Source of the DNA: a virus
DNA: 40,056 nucleotides
Virus record (IMG/VR): IMGVR_UViG_3300029953_000073
Location: 1-40,056 of that record
Direction: 5' to 3' (one strand)
The position numbers were made by a program, and so were the translations under genes. Position 1 is the stretch's first letter; each line of letters begins with the position of its first letter. The notes under the pieces were generated by a model. That model was given only the letters and a program-made list of their open reading frames with translations, was not told the DNA's origin and ran no database searches. This document shows, piece by piece, positions 15,262 to 23,290 of this stretch.

Positions 15262-15289
15262 ATTTTTGCATACATACAGAGGGGATCAA

Positions 15290-16549
15290 ATGCATATTAA
15301 CAAACTCAATCCTGATGCTATTTTAAATTTAGAATCTACATCTACGTCTACTAAAGAGATCGTTAGACATGTTGGTTTTTGTAACTTAGAAGAATTATAT
15401 GCTGGATCAAAAGAAGCTATTTGTTTAAATGAAATTCCTTTAGGAAATAAAGATTATGCACAACAGCGTAATCGTATGTTATTCTCAAGAAGTGGTGATT
15501 TGAGTTTTATTGCATCTTGTGAATGTGGGCATTATTTTGGTAATTATTATAAAGGACAAATTTGTAATATTTGTCACAGTGAAGTTATTGACGATTTCGC
15601 TGCTTATAACAAAATTCAACATAAAACTTGGTTATCTATTCCACATGGTATCAAAGTACTTCATCCTATGTTTTATAAGCTTCTTACAAATTCTTGGTTA
15701 AAGAGTGGGTACCTAGAAGCAATTTTAAACCCTAATGCACAATTACCTCCTGAATTAGAAATGCATATTGATGGACAAGGTTATGTTTATTTCTATGAAA
15801 ATTTTGATAAGATCATAGATTACTTTGCACGTATCAATAGTGTTACAAGTAAGAAACCAATTACGAAAGATATTTTAGAAGTTATTGCAAAGAATAGAGA
15901 TTTGGTCTTTACAAATAAGCTTCCTATTTTGTCTAGTGTTGTTCATTCTGTTACAAACGATGGAACACATGGTGGTCGTCAATTTGTTGATTCTGGATCT
16001 AAACTTATCCTTAATGCTGCTACTGATTTACAATGTATTTCAGATAGAGAAACAGTTCGAGTAAAAACATTATTGAAAACTATTTATGATGTTTATTCAT
16101 CTTATATCAGTTATATCGATGAAATCATTAGTGATCGTATTGGTGCAAAAAGATCTATTTTCAGAGGTCAGATTTTAGGGACTAGAACACACTTTTCTTT
16201 TAGAGGTGTTATTTGTCCACATGAAGATAAATATGATCATTTGTACTTGCCATGGTCTATGGGTGTTAATACTTATAAAGATCACATTATTGGTAGATTA
16301 ATTGATGATTACAAAATGGCTCCTGGAGATGCTGTTCTTAGACAACGTATCGCCTTGGTTGAATTTGATAAAGATATCAATGATATATTTATTAAACTTA
16401 TTAACGATAGTCCATTTGAAGGATTACCAACGACATTTTGTAGACACCCTTGTTTAAAACGTGGCGGTGTTCAATTCTTGTATATTACTAAATTTAAAAC
16501 AAACATACATGATAATACTATTAATATTGGTGTTCCTGTTAGTCATGTT
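15290..16549 (+). CDS. RNA polymerase beta-prime, N-terminal half, exon 1
   Basis: Start ATG 15290 (GAGGGG ahead) is preferred over 15266, which is too close to the promoter. Residues 77-97 form the beta-prime zinc site (CECG, ICNICHSEVI; Cys 77, 79, 92, 95). Next come GAKRSIFRGQILGTRTHFSF (switch/lid region, matching bacterial GKQGRFR..LLGKRVD.S.R) and CRHPCLKRGGVQF (bacterial RAP.LHR.G.Q). The frame then runs into intron sequence and stops at 16636 before the catalytic aspartates, which lie in exon 2 at 16945. The 5' splice site is unproven: ending at 16549 restores the spacing of bacterial enzymes; 16564 is an alternative. Spliced product about 482 residues. Part of the phage multisubunit RNAP. 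Confidence 0.9.
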
Positions 16550-16944
16550 ACGAAGGACCCGAATGCAAAGTTAATTGGCCTACTTGAAAGTAATTTCAAG
16601 ATAGAATTCTCCTTAATTGCGGGAAAACCTCGTTAAGCATCATATACCAAACATCCCTCAGAAATGAGATATACAGGATGTGGCCAATCTAATCAATTGG
16701 GTATGGTAAAAACTATGATGATAGAGAAAGTCCGCAGCGAAGCTTCTACGGAACATCGGATGATGTGCTATGAAGAACGTTCAACGATCATGGGTTTATC
16801 ACCCAGTAGACTCCCAAGTGGGAAAGAAATAGGAGATACCCTACTCCAATTGGACAGGGTAAAGATATGATCTGGTCCACATAAAGATATGTGGCGGGTA
16901 GAACATACCGGGATATGAGAGAGATAACTTCAACGACATATCTG
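16550..16944 (+). ncRNA. Group I intron (IA-type), without ORF, in the beta-prime gene
   Basis: All core elements are visible in order: P2 hairpin CTTGAAA-GTAA-TTTCAAG (16583-16600), P element AATTGCGGGAAA (16615-16626), GGGTATGGTAA (16700-16710) in the P5/J5 region, Q element AGTCCGCAGCGA (16729-16740), R element GTTCAACGATCAT (16779-16791), and S element AAAGATATGATCTGGTCC (16861-16878). GATCAT of R pairs with ATGATC of S (P7). P7.1 (GGGT/ACCC) and P7.2 (CCC/GGG) lie between, as in subgroup IA. P3 can form from TCTCC and GGAGA, P8 from TACCCT/AGGGTA. P9 is CCACAT/ATGTGG and P9.2 ATATG/CATAT, leading to the terminal G at 16944. No homing endonuclease is encoded. The 3' boundary is good; the 5' boundary is approximate. 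Confidence 0.9.
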
Positions 16945-17133
16945 GACACAACGGACTTTGACGGAGATGAGATGACTGGTAATCCTATCTTTGAAAATGA
17001 AGCTGCTCGTAAGTTCAGTGTTCTGCATCCAGCAAATCGTATTCATAATACAAAATCATTTGGTATTGCATCTGGCGTATCTTTGACATATCCTGTTCTG
17101 TCTACATTAAGTGCATTCTTGTCTTCTGATTAG
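16945..17133 (+). CDS. RNA polymerase beta-prime, N-terminal half, exon 2 with catalytic DFDGD
   Basis: Starting from codon 16945 it reads DTTDFDGDEMTG. This is the universal NADFDGD metal site whose three aspartates hold the catalytic magnesium of every cellular-type RNAP. Then come ENEAARKFSVLHPANRIHNT and KSFGIASGVSLTYPV, matching bacterial LE.QLEARALM..TNNILSPANG..I..PSQDVV. It ends FLSSD at TAG 17131-17133, so the beta-prime chain is split here; its C-terminal half is at 31798-33756. Without removal of the intron the polypeptide from exon 1 would lack this site entirely. Confidence 0.9.
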   Translation, partial: DTTDFDGDEMTGNPIFENEAARKFSVLHPANRIHNTKSFGIASGVSLTYPVLSTLSAFLSSD

Positions 17134-17145
17134 GAGTATAACCAT

Positions 17146-17757
17146 ATGTCATTTACTATGACACAGTTAGGTGCATTTCCTCTTGCTGGTAATCTTTTAG
17201 GTGGTGGCGGAAACGATGCCATTGTTAACAAGATCAATAACTCATTTCAAAGTAATAACTTCTTTGGAAATATTCAAGACGATTTTACAAGTATTCGTAA
17301 ATCCTTTGTTGATACAGTCATTCGTGATATTCGTATGTCTGAAGTTAAGTTCAATGAGGCCATGACTACTATCGATGTACAAGAAAATAATATCAAACCG
17401 TTAGAAACATTAGATGATCTTAGAGATACACCTTCTATTATGTTCCATCCTATTATTACATATGCGCCAGTATTGAATCTATTAAAACAAGGAAGAATTA
17501 GTGGATTTGGATTTGATCCAGAACATATTGATGAAGAAGATGTTTATGGAAGATTAATTAATAATGGTAGAGTTGATGATGTTATGGAAGCCATGGATGA
17601 AAATGGAATTGTTACATTTAAAAATGTTTGGTATAGTGACGATCCTGTATTAACAAGAAGTGAATTAGATGCCATTGAACGAACTCGTGATTTTGTTGAT
17701 ACTGTTATTAGAGTAATGAAGTTAGATCCTACAAATCCAGATTGTGATTTAGGATAA
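17146..17757 (+). CDS. Unknown protein downstream of beta-prime
   Basis: A 203-residue protein; GGAG before the ATG and only 12 bases after beta-prime, so cotranscribed with it. The N-terminus is glycine-rich with an FFG (PLAGNLLGGGGNDAIV, then NNFFGNIQDD). The remainder is acidic and helical (FGFDPEHIDEEDVYGRLINN, VDDVMEAMDENGIVTFKNVW). It is not a continuation of beta-prime: none of the expected bridge-helix or trigger-loop motifs occur. Function not recognised. A hairpin terminator follows at 17768. Confidence 0.5.
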   Translation: MSFTMTQLGAFPLAGNLLGGGGNDAIVNKINNSFQSNNFFGNIQDDFTSIRKSFVDTVIRDIRMSEVKFNEAMTTIDVQENNIKPLETLDDLRDTPSIMFHPIITYAPVLNLLKQGRISGFGFDPEHIDEEDVYGRLINNGRVDDVMEAMDENGIVTFKNVWYSDDPVLTRSELDAIERTRDFVDTVIRVMKLDPTNPDCDLG

Positions 17758-17767
17758 AATTTTATGA

Positions 17768-17793
17768 TGGGGATGGGTGAAAATCCATCCTCA
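17768..17793 (+). terminator. Hairpin terminator of the beta-prime unit
   Basis: TGGGGATGG pairs with CCATCCTCA (one G-T pair) around GTGAAAAT, eleven bases after the stop at 17757. A weak A/T tail follows. Confidence 0.7.
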
Positions 17794-17817
17794 TTATAAA
17801 CTACAAGGATGTAGAAA

Positions 17818-18210
17818 ATGGCAACAATTGTCATTCCAACATTAGGACCAACTGGTTTATTAAAAACCGGTACCGATAAAGTAACATATATGTTGAATTA
17901 TTTTTTTAGTATGAAGGCGGGTATTTCTGACTTATTTCCAGATCTATTAATTAGTAATCATGACTTATTAACTCGATATGAAAATACTCCTGATCAGTAT
18001 GTAGCAAATACTAAAAAACAACTAATGAATGTTATGGCAAGATTATTTGGAGAAAATAACTATACAGTTGAAGTTACTTATAATGCATCAAGTAAAGTTG
18101 GATTTTATGATATTACTATTGAAATAATGTGGATCGAAGATGGACAATGGAATAGTTTAACTTCTAATGTTAATATAACCAATAATCAAATAACCATGTC
18201 ATTCACATAA
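17818..18210 (+). CDS. Small structural-type protein, unknown
   Basis: A 130-residue protein with AAGGA before the ATG. It begins with a beta strand (MATIVIPTLGPTGLLKTGTD), has a helical middle (VANTKKQLMNVMARLFGENN) and ends in strands (YTVEVTYNASSKVGFYDITI, NVNITNNQITMSFT). Helix followed by antiparallel strands is reminiscent of small baseplate wedge proteins of the gp25/gpW type, but key residues of that family are not evident. It is followed 12 bases later by the next gene. Confidence 0.5.
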   Translation: MATIVIPTLGPTGLLKTGTDKVTYMLNYFFSMKAGISDLFPDLLISNHDLLTRYENTPDQYVANTKKQLMNVMARLFGENNYTVEVTYNASSKVGFYDITIEIMWIEDGQWNSLTSNVNITNNQITMSFT

Positions 18211-18222
18211 GGGAGAACTAAA

Positions 18223-18834
18223 ATGTCATTTGATTTTACAAGAGATTTATTAGCGAAACTCGGTGGACATAGTGCTGTAGATGAAATTAATAGTTTTTGT
18301 AAGACTGCTTTAAAAACCCTTGATGATATTTCAAAAAAGAATAATACTTTTACATTAATGCAGTTTAAAAAGTTTATGCCTATTTTTTATTCTAACAATA
18401 GTAATAGAGAAGATGAAAAATATAAAAAATTAGTGGAAGAATTTATGGATCGTAAAATAGATTTCTTTGAAATGATTTATGTTGTTGATAACAATGATCC
18501 CAATCTTGTTCTTTTCAGATTACCAAGATTATTTAGACGCCCTAAAGATACTGCCGAAAGAAGTAGAAATGATAGAATTGGTTTAAATGCATATGTTAAT
18601 AAAACATCAAGTCAGATTCCTAGAGACTCAAGTGCCGCTTGGGGTGTTTTATATAGAGTTTTAGATAAAAAATTTAATGTAGATGGTATAGAGATTGAAG
18701 AAGCACAGAAAGAATTTATGGACTGTATTAAGTCTATTAGAGATTTTATTCAGAATGGTCCTCCTAAAGAGATAGAAGAAACAAAAATCAATGAACAAGA
18801 TAGCACAGAATGGGAAGTCCCAGACGACAACTGA
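18223..18834 (+). CDS. Unknown helical protein overlapping the nuclease gene
   Basis: A 203-residue protein after a GGGAGA ribosome site. It is mostly helical (AVDEINSFCKTALKTLDDIS, EKYKKLVEEFMDRKIDFFEM) with an arginine patch LFRLPRLFRRPKDTAERSRN at about residue 90 that could contact nucleic acid, and an acidic C-terminus (EIEETKINEQDSTEWEVPDD). Its last 44 bases overlap the start of the Mre11-like gene in another frame, suggesting linked expression. Function not recognised. Confidence 0.45.
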   Translation: MSFDFTRDLLAKLGGHSAVDEINSFCKTALKTLDDISKKNNTFTLMQFKKFMPIFYSNNSNREDEKYKKLVEEFMDRKIDFFEMIYVVDNNDPNLVLFRLPRLFRRPKDTAERSRNDRIGLNAYVNKTSSQIPRDSSAAWGVLYRVLDKKFNVDGIEIEEAQKEFMDCIKSIRDFIQNGPPKEIEETKINEQDSTEWEVPDDN

Positions 18835-19972
18835 TTTTGGTATTATTAATTTAACTGATGTTCATTTAGGACATTATAAAACACCGAGTCAATATATCAT
18901 TGATAATCTTTATATGTATTTATTTCCATTATTAAAACAAGAAACTACAAAACTTCTTTTGATCAATGGTGATTTTCTAGATACACTTTTGTATTTAAAT
19001 CCTAGTGTAAATATCATTCTTGGTTTTATAGTTGATCTTCTTTATCGGTGTAATAAAGAAAGTATTGTTGTTCGTGTTGTGAGGGGTACATATTCTCACG
19101 ATAGAAATCAAATGTCATTATTTAAATTACTGTATGATAAACACAAGTTTACAAACGATTTAAAATACATAGATAAATTAACATATGAAAACATCAATAG
19201 TTTAAATAGATCTTTTATCTATATACCTGACGATTTACCATATGAGGATAGTTATGCTATTATAGAAGAAGTAAAGAATTTGCTATCTATTAATAACGTA
19301 TCTCATGTTGACTATGTGACAGTTCATGGCAACTTTGCACATGCTCTTCCAGAAAATATATCATTACCAAAGTGTACTTTTTCTGCTGAGCAGTTTAAGG
19401 ATTTTGTTAAGAAAGCAGTGTTATGTGGACACATCCATCTTGTGTCTGTTTATGAAAATGTATACTTTAGTGGATCTTTTGATAGACTTGCTCATAATGA
19501 AGAAGAACGCAAAGGATTCTTTTATATATTAGATATGGAAAATGGATTTACTCCAAAGTTTATAGAAAATAAAAATGCTATGCCTTATATAACATTTAAT
19601 ATGATGAACATAACTGATCTTGATGATATCATTTCTGACTTTGATAAAAGAATGGATAAGTTTTATAAGGATAGGTCTGTATATGGTTTTGTTAGAGTTA
19701 TTCATAATTCAAAAGAAGTAAAAACTATATTAACAAGATATGTAAAACAAAACTACACAAATATTATCTTTACTTATAAAAAAGATAAAACAGAAAAAGA
19801 TAATCAATTTAAGTTACATCAAATGAAAGAGATTAATAAAGATAGACCAATTCCAACTCCAGATACATTACCAAAGTTAATTCACGAAAGATTAAAACTA
19901 AAATCAAATATCGAATTATCCGAAGAAATGATACAGTCTATTCTTGATAGTCTCGACGAACCATTAATTTAG
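18791..19972 (+). CDS. SbcD/Mre11-like metallophosphoesterase nuclease
   Basis: A 393-residue protein. The calcineurin-type metal motifs are in order: NLTDVHLGHY (D23, H25), LLINGDFLDTL (D61), RGTYSHD in place of the usual GNHD, VTVHGNFAH and CGHIH near residue 215. In SbcD/Mre11 these bind two Mn ions for exo/endonuclease action in break repair and recombination. The C-terminal 150 residues are lysine-rich and helical, where such proteins bind their SbcC/Rad50 ATPase. No SbcC-like gene lies in this window. The GNHD Asn is replaced by Ser, still next to His and Asp. The start overlaps the upstream gene by 44 bases. Family call strong; exact repair role inferred. Confidence 0.8.
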   Translation: MNKIAQNGKSQTTTDFGIINLTDVHLGHYKTPSQYIIDNLYMYLFPLLKQETTKLLLINGDFLDTLLYLNPSVNIILGFIVDLLYRCNKESIVVRVVRGTYSHDRNQMSLFKLLYDKHKFTNDLKYIDKLTYENINSLNRSFIYIPDDLPYEDSYAIIEEVKNLLSINNVSHVDYVTVHGNFAHALPENISLPKCTFSAEQFKDFVKKAVLCGHIHLVSVYENVYFSGSFDRLAHNEEERKGFFYILDMENGFTPKFIENKNAMPYITFNMMNITDLDDIISDFDKRMDKFYKDRSVYGFVRVIHNSKEVKTILTRYVKQNYTNIIFTYKKDKTEKDNQFKLHQMKEINKDRPIPTPDTLPKLIHERLKLKSNIELSEEMIQSILDSLDEPLI

Positions 19973-19984
19973 GGGAGGTATTTC

Positions 19985-20857
19985 GTGTCTTATCAGTTTC
20001 CAGCTGTTAATAATACAGATGTATCCTCTAAATCTGGAGATCTTATTCTTGGTGGTAGTATTGGAATTAATAAGATTCTTCTTTACTTTAGAGAAAATGC
20101 GCATAAAGCCAGAAGAAAAGAATGGGATTTATTCTTTGTAAACGTTTATACATTAGGAAGAAACTGTTTTAGATCAGGAATGAAGTTAGACGAATTTGTA
20201 TTTGGAATTGATAATGAAATAGAGAAATTAACAACGTACTATAGTGCTTATACACAAGCAAGAGAAACTAGAAAAGTAGGACTCATTTTTTACATACCAG
20301 ATTATGAACATATTCCAAGATATTTACGATTAGAAAAAACTGGACAGAAAAAAGAATTTGATGAACTTTATAGAGAATTGTTAAAAGCTCATAAGAAAAC
20401 TAAATATGTAGATTTAACAGAAGATGAAAATATACAAAGATTTTTAATAAATGTTCAAGATGCTGTATATCCACACAAAGCTCTTCCTCTTATAACCGGT
20501 AAAAAATTCGGTAATGTAGGAACATTATTACTATCACACGTTGCTATGGATTATCATCTCTATAAGAGTTATAAGAACATCAATGTCATTGAGTCGCATC
20601 AAGGTAATATTTTAGAATATCAAGATTTTGGTAAAAAACTTATCAAAGATGTAAGAGTACCGTTTAATACAATAACACATCGGGTATTTGGTGACAGTAC
20701 TGTATTAAAACCTCTTCTAGAAAAAAAAGATAAGAAGAAATTATTAGAAAATATCAAAACTAAAAATTGGTTTATTAGAACAGACTATGAATTGAAAAAG
20801 TTTATTTTAGAAACTACCTCTATTAAAGAGACCGATTTAGATTTTCTTAAATTATAA
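19985..20857 (+). CDS. Unknown protein coupled to the Mre11-like nuclease
   Basis: A 290-residue protein starting at GTG with a strong GGGGAGG site, 12 bases after the nuclease gene. It contains SGDLILGGSIGINKILLYFR, a helical, charged middle (FDELYRELLKAHKKTKYVDL), PLITGKKFGNVGTLLLSH and a lysine-rich end. GGSIGINK is only loosely like a phosphate-binding loop and lacks GKS/T. Cytoplasmic, no membrane segment. Position suggests a DNA-metabolism role, but I do not recognise the family. Confidence 0.45.
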   Translation: MSYQFPAVNNTDVSSKSGDLILGGSIGINKILLYFRENAHKARRKEWDLFFVNVYTLGRNCFRSGMKLDEFVFGIDNEIEKLTTYYSAYTQARETRKVGLIFYIPDYEHIPRYLRLEKTGQKKEFDELYRELLKAHKKTKYVDLTEDENIQRFLINVQDAVYPHKALPLITGKKFGNVGTLLLSHVAMDYHLYKSYKNINVIESHQGNILEYQDFGKKLIKDVRVPFNTITHRVFGDSTVLKPLLEKKDKKKLLENIKTKNWFIRTDYELKKFILETTSIKETDLDFLKL

Positions 20858-20929
20858 TTTATGCTTAGTATACATGATATGTAGTTTTTTAACAATCCAA
20901 AAGACCTTTGACAAGGAAAGCCATCGATT

Positions 20930-21559
20930 ATGTCTGACCAAAAAAGCTATGAGCAGAAGCCCTTCGAGCCGAAGCCTTACGATTTTTCTCGCCTGGTCAA
21001 TCTGCGAGGATCGGATAACAAGGATGCTTCTCTGAATATTGGCGTCTATAACGGCAACGCATCCTTGGCCGTCATGGTCAAGAATGTTCAGGGCGGTCCT
21101 GTGTTCAAGTGGAATCTGAGCCGCAATGCCATGGTGGTTCTGCGCAGCAAGTTTCGTAAGCTGCTGGTAGAGCAGCATCCCGAGACCCACGAGACGATCA
21201 ATCTCACGATTTATGATGACAAAGAAAAGAAATTCATGCCCAACGGGTGTGTTGTCATCGGTCGGAATGACAAGAACGTCTGTTATATCGCTGTTAATGG
21301 CCAGAAGGCTGAGCGGTTGCGGTTCAACATTCGGGCCAGTCTGAACTTTGAACTTCAAACTCCTATGGATGAAGTCGGCCGTTCAAACATCGGTGTCGAA
21401 ACCATCATCGAACAGCTTGGTGCCGACATTCCTTATGCTGTTCTTCTGACCAGCTATAAGCGCGAATTCGCCGGCCAGGGCGGTCGCCCCAATAATAATA
21501 CTGGTGGTAGTGGTGGTTATCAGAAGAGTGTTCCTCAGGAAGATATCTTCGGCGGCTGA
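20930..21559 (+). CDS. GC-rich-codon protein with SSB-like architecture
   Basis: A 209-residue protein. After a 20-residue charged arm (SYEQKPFEPKPYDF) comes a beta-rich body (DASLNIGVYNGNASLAVMVK, TINLTIYDDKEKKFMPNGCV, VCYIAVNGQKAERLRFNIRA). It is followed by a glycine/asparagine linker (GGRPNNNTGGSGGYQ) and an acidic-aromatic tip (PQEDIFGG). A beta barrel plus flexible linker plus acidic tip is how single-stranded DNA-binding proteins are built. SSBs are made in bulk, which would explain the host-like GC-rich codons, so unlike the neighbouring genes. No clear family match; a nucleoid or structural protein is possible. Confidence 0.5.
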   Translation: MSDQKSYEQKPFEPKPYDFSRLVNLRGSDNKDASLNIGVYNGNASLAVMVKNVQGGPVFKWNLSRNAMVVLRSKFRKLLVEQHPETHETINLTIYDDKEKKFMPNGCVVIGRNDKNVCYIAVNGQKAERLRFNIRASLNFELQTPMDEVGRSNIGVETIIEQLGADIPYAVLLTSYKREFAGQGGRPNNNTGGSGGYQKSVPQEDIFGG

Positions 21560-21572
21560 TGATCTGATATAT

Positions 21573-21607
21573 ACAAGATGACCAGACTCAAAGTCTGGTC
21601 ATCTTGT
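21573..21607 (+). terminator. Hairpin terminator of the SSB-like gene
   Basis: ACAAGATGACCAGACT pairs perfectly with its complement around CAA; GATTTTTCC follows. Strong intrinsic terminator 13 bases after the stop. Confidence 0.85.
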
Positions 21608-21629
21608 GATTTTTCCTTCTTGTTTTAAA

Positions 21630-21640
21630 ATATATATTAC
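21630..21640 (+). promoter_or_regulatory. Putative early phage promoter (TATATTAC), copy 2
   Basis: ATATATATTAC ends 30 bases before the start at 21671. The palindrome TTTTAAAA lies directly upstream, but the clear inverted repeat with a loop seen at the other three copies is missing. Confidence 0.7.
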
Positions 21641-21670
21641 TTTACAGAAGCATCGAAAGGGGATTTTCGT

Positions 21671-23290
21671 ATGTTAAAGATTATAAAGATTATTACCGAA
21701 ACTGACCGCCCTCAATCAGGTATTGCTAAACTTGTTCATGACTTTGATATCAATAATTCCGACGACGATGTGACGTTTCATATAGGCGGTTCTTATAAAA
21801 AATTAGTCTCTTATGATAAGCAGAAAGAAAATCATTGGGATGAGTTAATGCTTCCGGCGAATGCTTTTCTCGAATCTTTACCAGAAGAATTTCAACGAGA
21901 AGTATTATTGTTCTTTATTAAAGCTAATCAGATTATTTCGACAAACATGTATGATCAAAAATCTATGAATGTTTCCCTGGAGGTTATTGGGGATCTATTA
22001 ATAGAATTGTCAAATTCTAAGAATTCGAATATGAGTCTTCCTACAAGGCTTATTACATTTGTTAAAGAATCCGGTATCCCTGTTCCTAATCTCGATAAAG
22101 CTATGACTGAGCCACACCATACAAATTCATTAACATTTAAATATGTAGATTATGTTAATGTTATTGCTATTTCTGTTTTATGTAAAATGATTTGTCCTAT
22201 TTGGGGAGAAATCATTCATAAGACAACATCTTTCATTTCTTCTGATATGAAAGAAATTTATTGTATTAAGATTTTAGACAAGTTATTAAGAACTAGTGAA
22301 TTGGATACTATTGATTCTAAGTTTACAAACTATTTGGATAATATTATTAATCGTCGAGATAACAATGATAGAAGTAAGTTTACAGCTTCTATCAGCGGAT
22401 ATTCTCCTGTTCGTGTTCGTAAGTTTATTTATGCTACTATGCTTGTTAAGAAACTCATTAATATTGATCTATTAAAAGATGATTCTGATGTTATGAAATA
22501 TATCGATACTTGTACAAAGAGTTCTTTCTCTGCTTTAAGTATGACAGTTAATCGTGGCAACAATGTCATGAGTAGAACAGAACTTACAGAATCTAGTGGT
22601 GGTGATGAAGAGTCTAATACAACACACCTCGAACATAGTTCGAAGGTATCGCAAATACCTGCTGATATTCCGATCATTATTGAGTATGGTGTTAATTGTC
22701 ATATTGAAGCTGTTTGTAAGAACTACAATATTTCTTTTGATATGTTTAGGGATGCTGTTAACTATTATCGGAATAACATTGTACAAGTTAATAGCTTTAA
22801 TACCACTATTGCTGGTTTGATCATCGGTCCTATTATCGGTGGTGCAAAAGGGTTACAATATCTTAATGCAGATACGTTCTGTAAACTCATTGTTGTAACT
22901 CAAATTTATTTAGCATTGAGTGGAAAATCTGCCCTTGTTAATTTGTTAACATGTAATACACCGAATGATAAGAAAGATAGTGCATTATCAACGGTTGGCA
23001 ATCGTATTAATATGAGTTATAATCAAACAATTGAGTATAGAAATTGTATTGCATCGTTTCCTAATTCTATTGGTGATAATTCTTTTGTCAATGTTATTAA
23101 TAGTCTTAAAGATTTTATTATTCTCTATGATCACAAATATAATACTGCTCCTATGTTATTCAAATTAATCAATCAGGATATTGAAAATGGAGAAGATGTT
23201 TATTATGACGATGAAGTTGTTCGTGATATTTGTAGAATAATTTTACAGGTCAGGAACTCTCAAATGCCTGAAGAAAAGATCGAAGAGTGA
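21671..23290 (+). CDS. Unknown 539-residue protein expressed from an early-type promoter
   Basis: The ATG follows GAAAGGGG. Largely helical, with an acidic Ser/Gly segment (TESSGGDEESNTTHLEHSSK) around residues 310-330 that likely separates two domains. Before it lies a helical repeat-like part (VDYVNVIAISVLCKMICPIW); after it a hydrophobic GLIIGPIIGGAKGLQYL stretch and an acidic C-terminus (EEKIEE). No catalytic motif found. The other three copies of its promoter serve RNAP subunits and a helicase. An RNAP accessory subunit (phiKZ nvRNAP has one without bacterial homologue) would fit the size and setting, but there is no sequence evidence for it. Its stop overlaps the next start. Confidence 0.5.
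   Translation: MLKIIKIITETDRPQSGIAKLVHDFDINNSDDDVTFHIGGSYKKLVSYDKQKENHWDELMLPANAFLESLPEEFQREVLLFFIKANQIISTNMYDQKSMNVSLEVIGDLLIELSNSKNSNMSLPTRLITFVKESGIPVPNLDKAMTEPHHTNSLTFKYVDYVNVIAISVLCKMICPIWGEIIHKTTSFISSDMKEIYCIKILDKLLRTSELDTIDSKFTNYLDNIINRRDNNDRSKFTASISGYSPVRVRKFIYATMLVKKLINIDLLKDDSDVMKYIDTCTKSSFSALSMTVNRGNNVMSRTELTESSGGDEESNTTHLEHSSKVSQIPADIPIIIEYGVNCHIEAVCKNYNISFDMFRDAVNYYRNNIVQVNSFNTTIAGLIIGPIIGGAKGLQYLNADTFCKLIVVTQIYLALSGKSALVNLLTCNTPNDKKDSALSTVGNRINMSYNQTIEYRNCIASFPNSIGDNSFVNVINSLKDFIILYDHKYNTAPMLFKLINQDIENGEDVYYDDEVVRDICRIILQVRNSQMPEEKIEE

Noticed and set aside
15266-15289. Upstream ATG for the beta-prime gene
   Set aside because: Only five bases after the TATATTAC promoter, so it would be at or before the transcript start; ATG 15290 has a GAGGGG site.
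16664-16870. 68-residue ORF between the two beta-prime pieces
   Set aside because: It lies wholly in the intron core (P5 to P8) and has no protein-like composition; no LAGLIDADG, GIY-YIG or HNH motif.
17146-17757. Continuation of beta-prime after a second interruption
   Set aside because: The beta-prime piece ends with a normal stop, and this protein has its own ribosome site and none of the following beta-prime motifs, which are found at 31798-33756.
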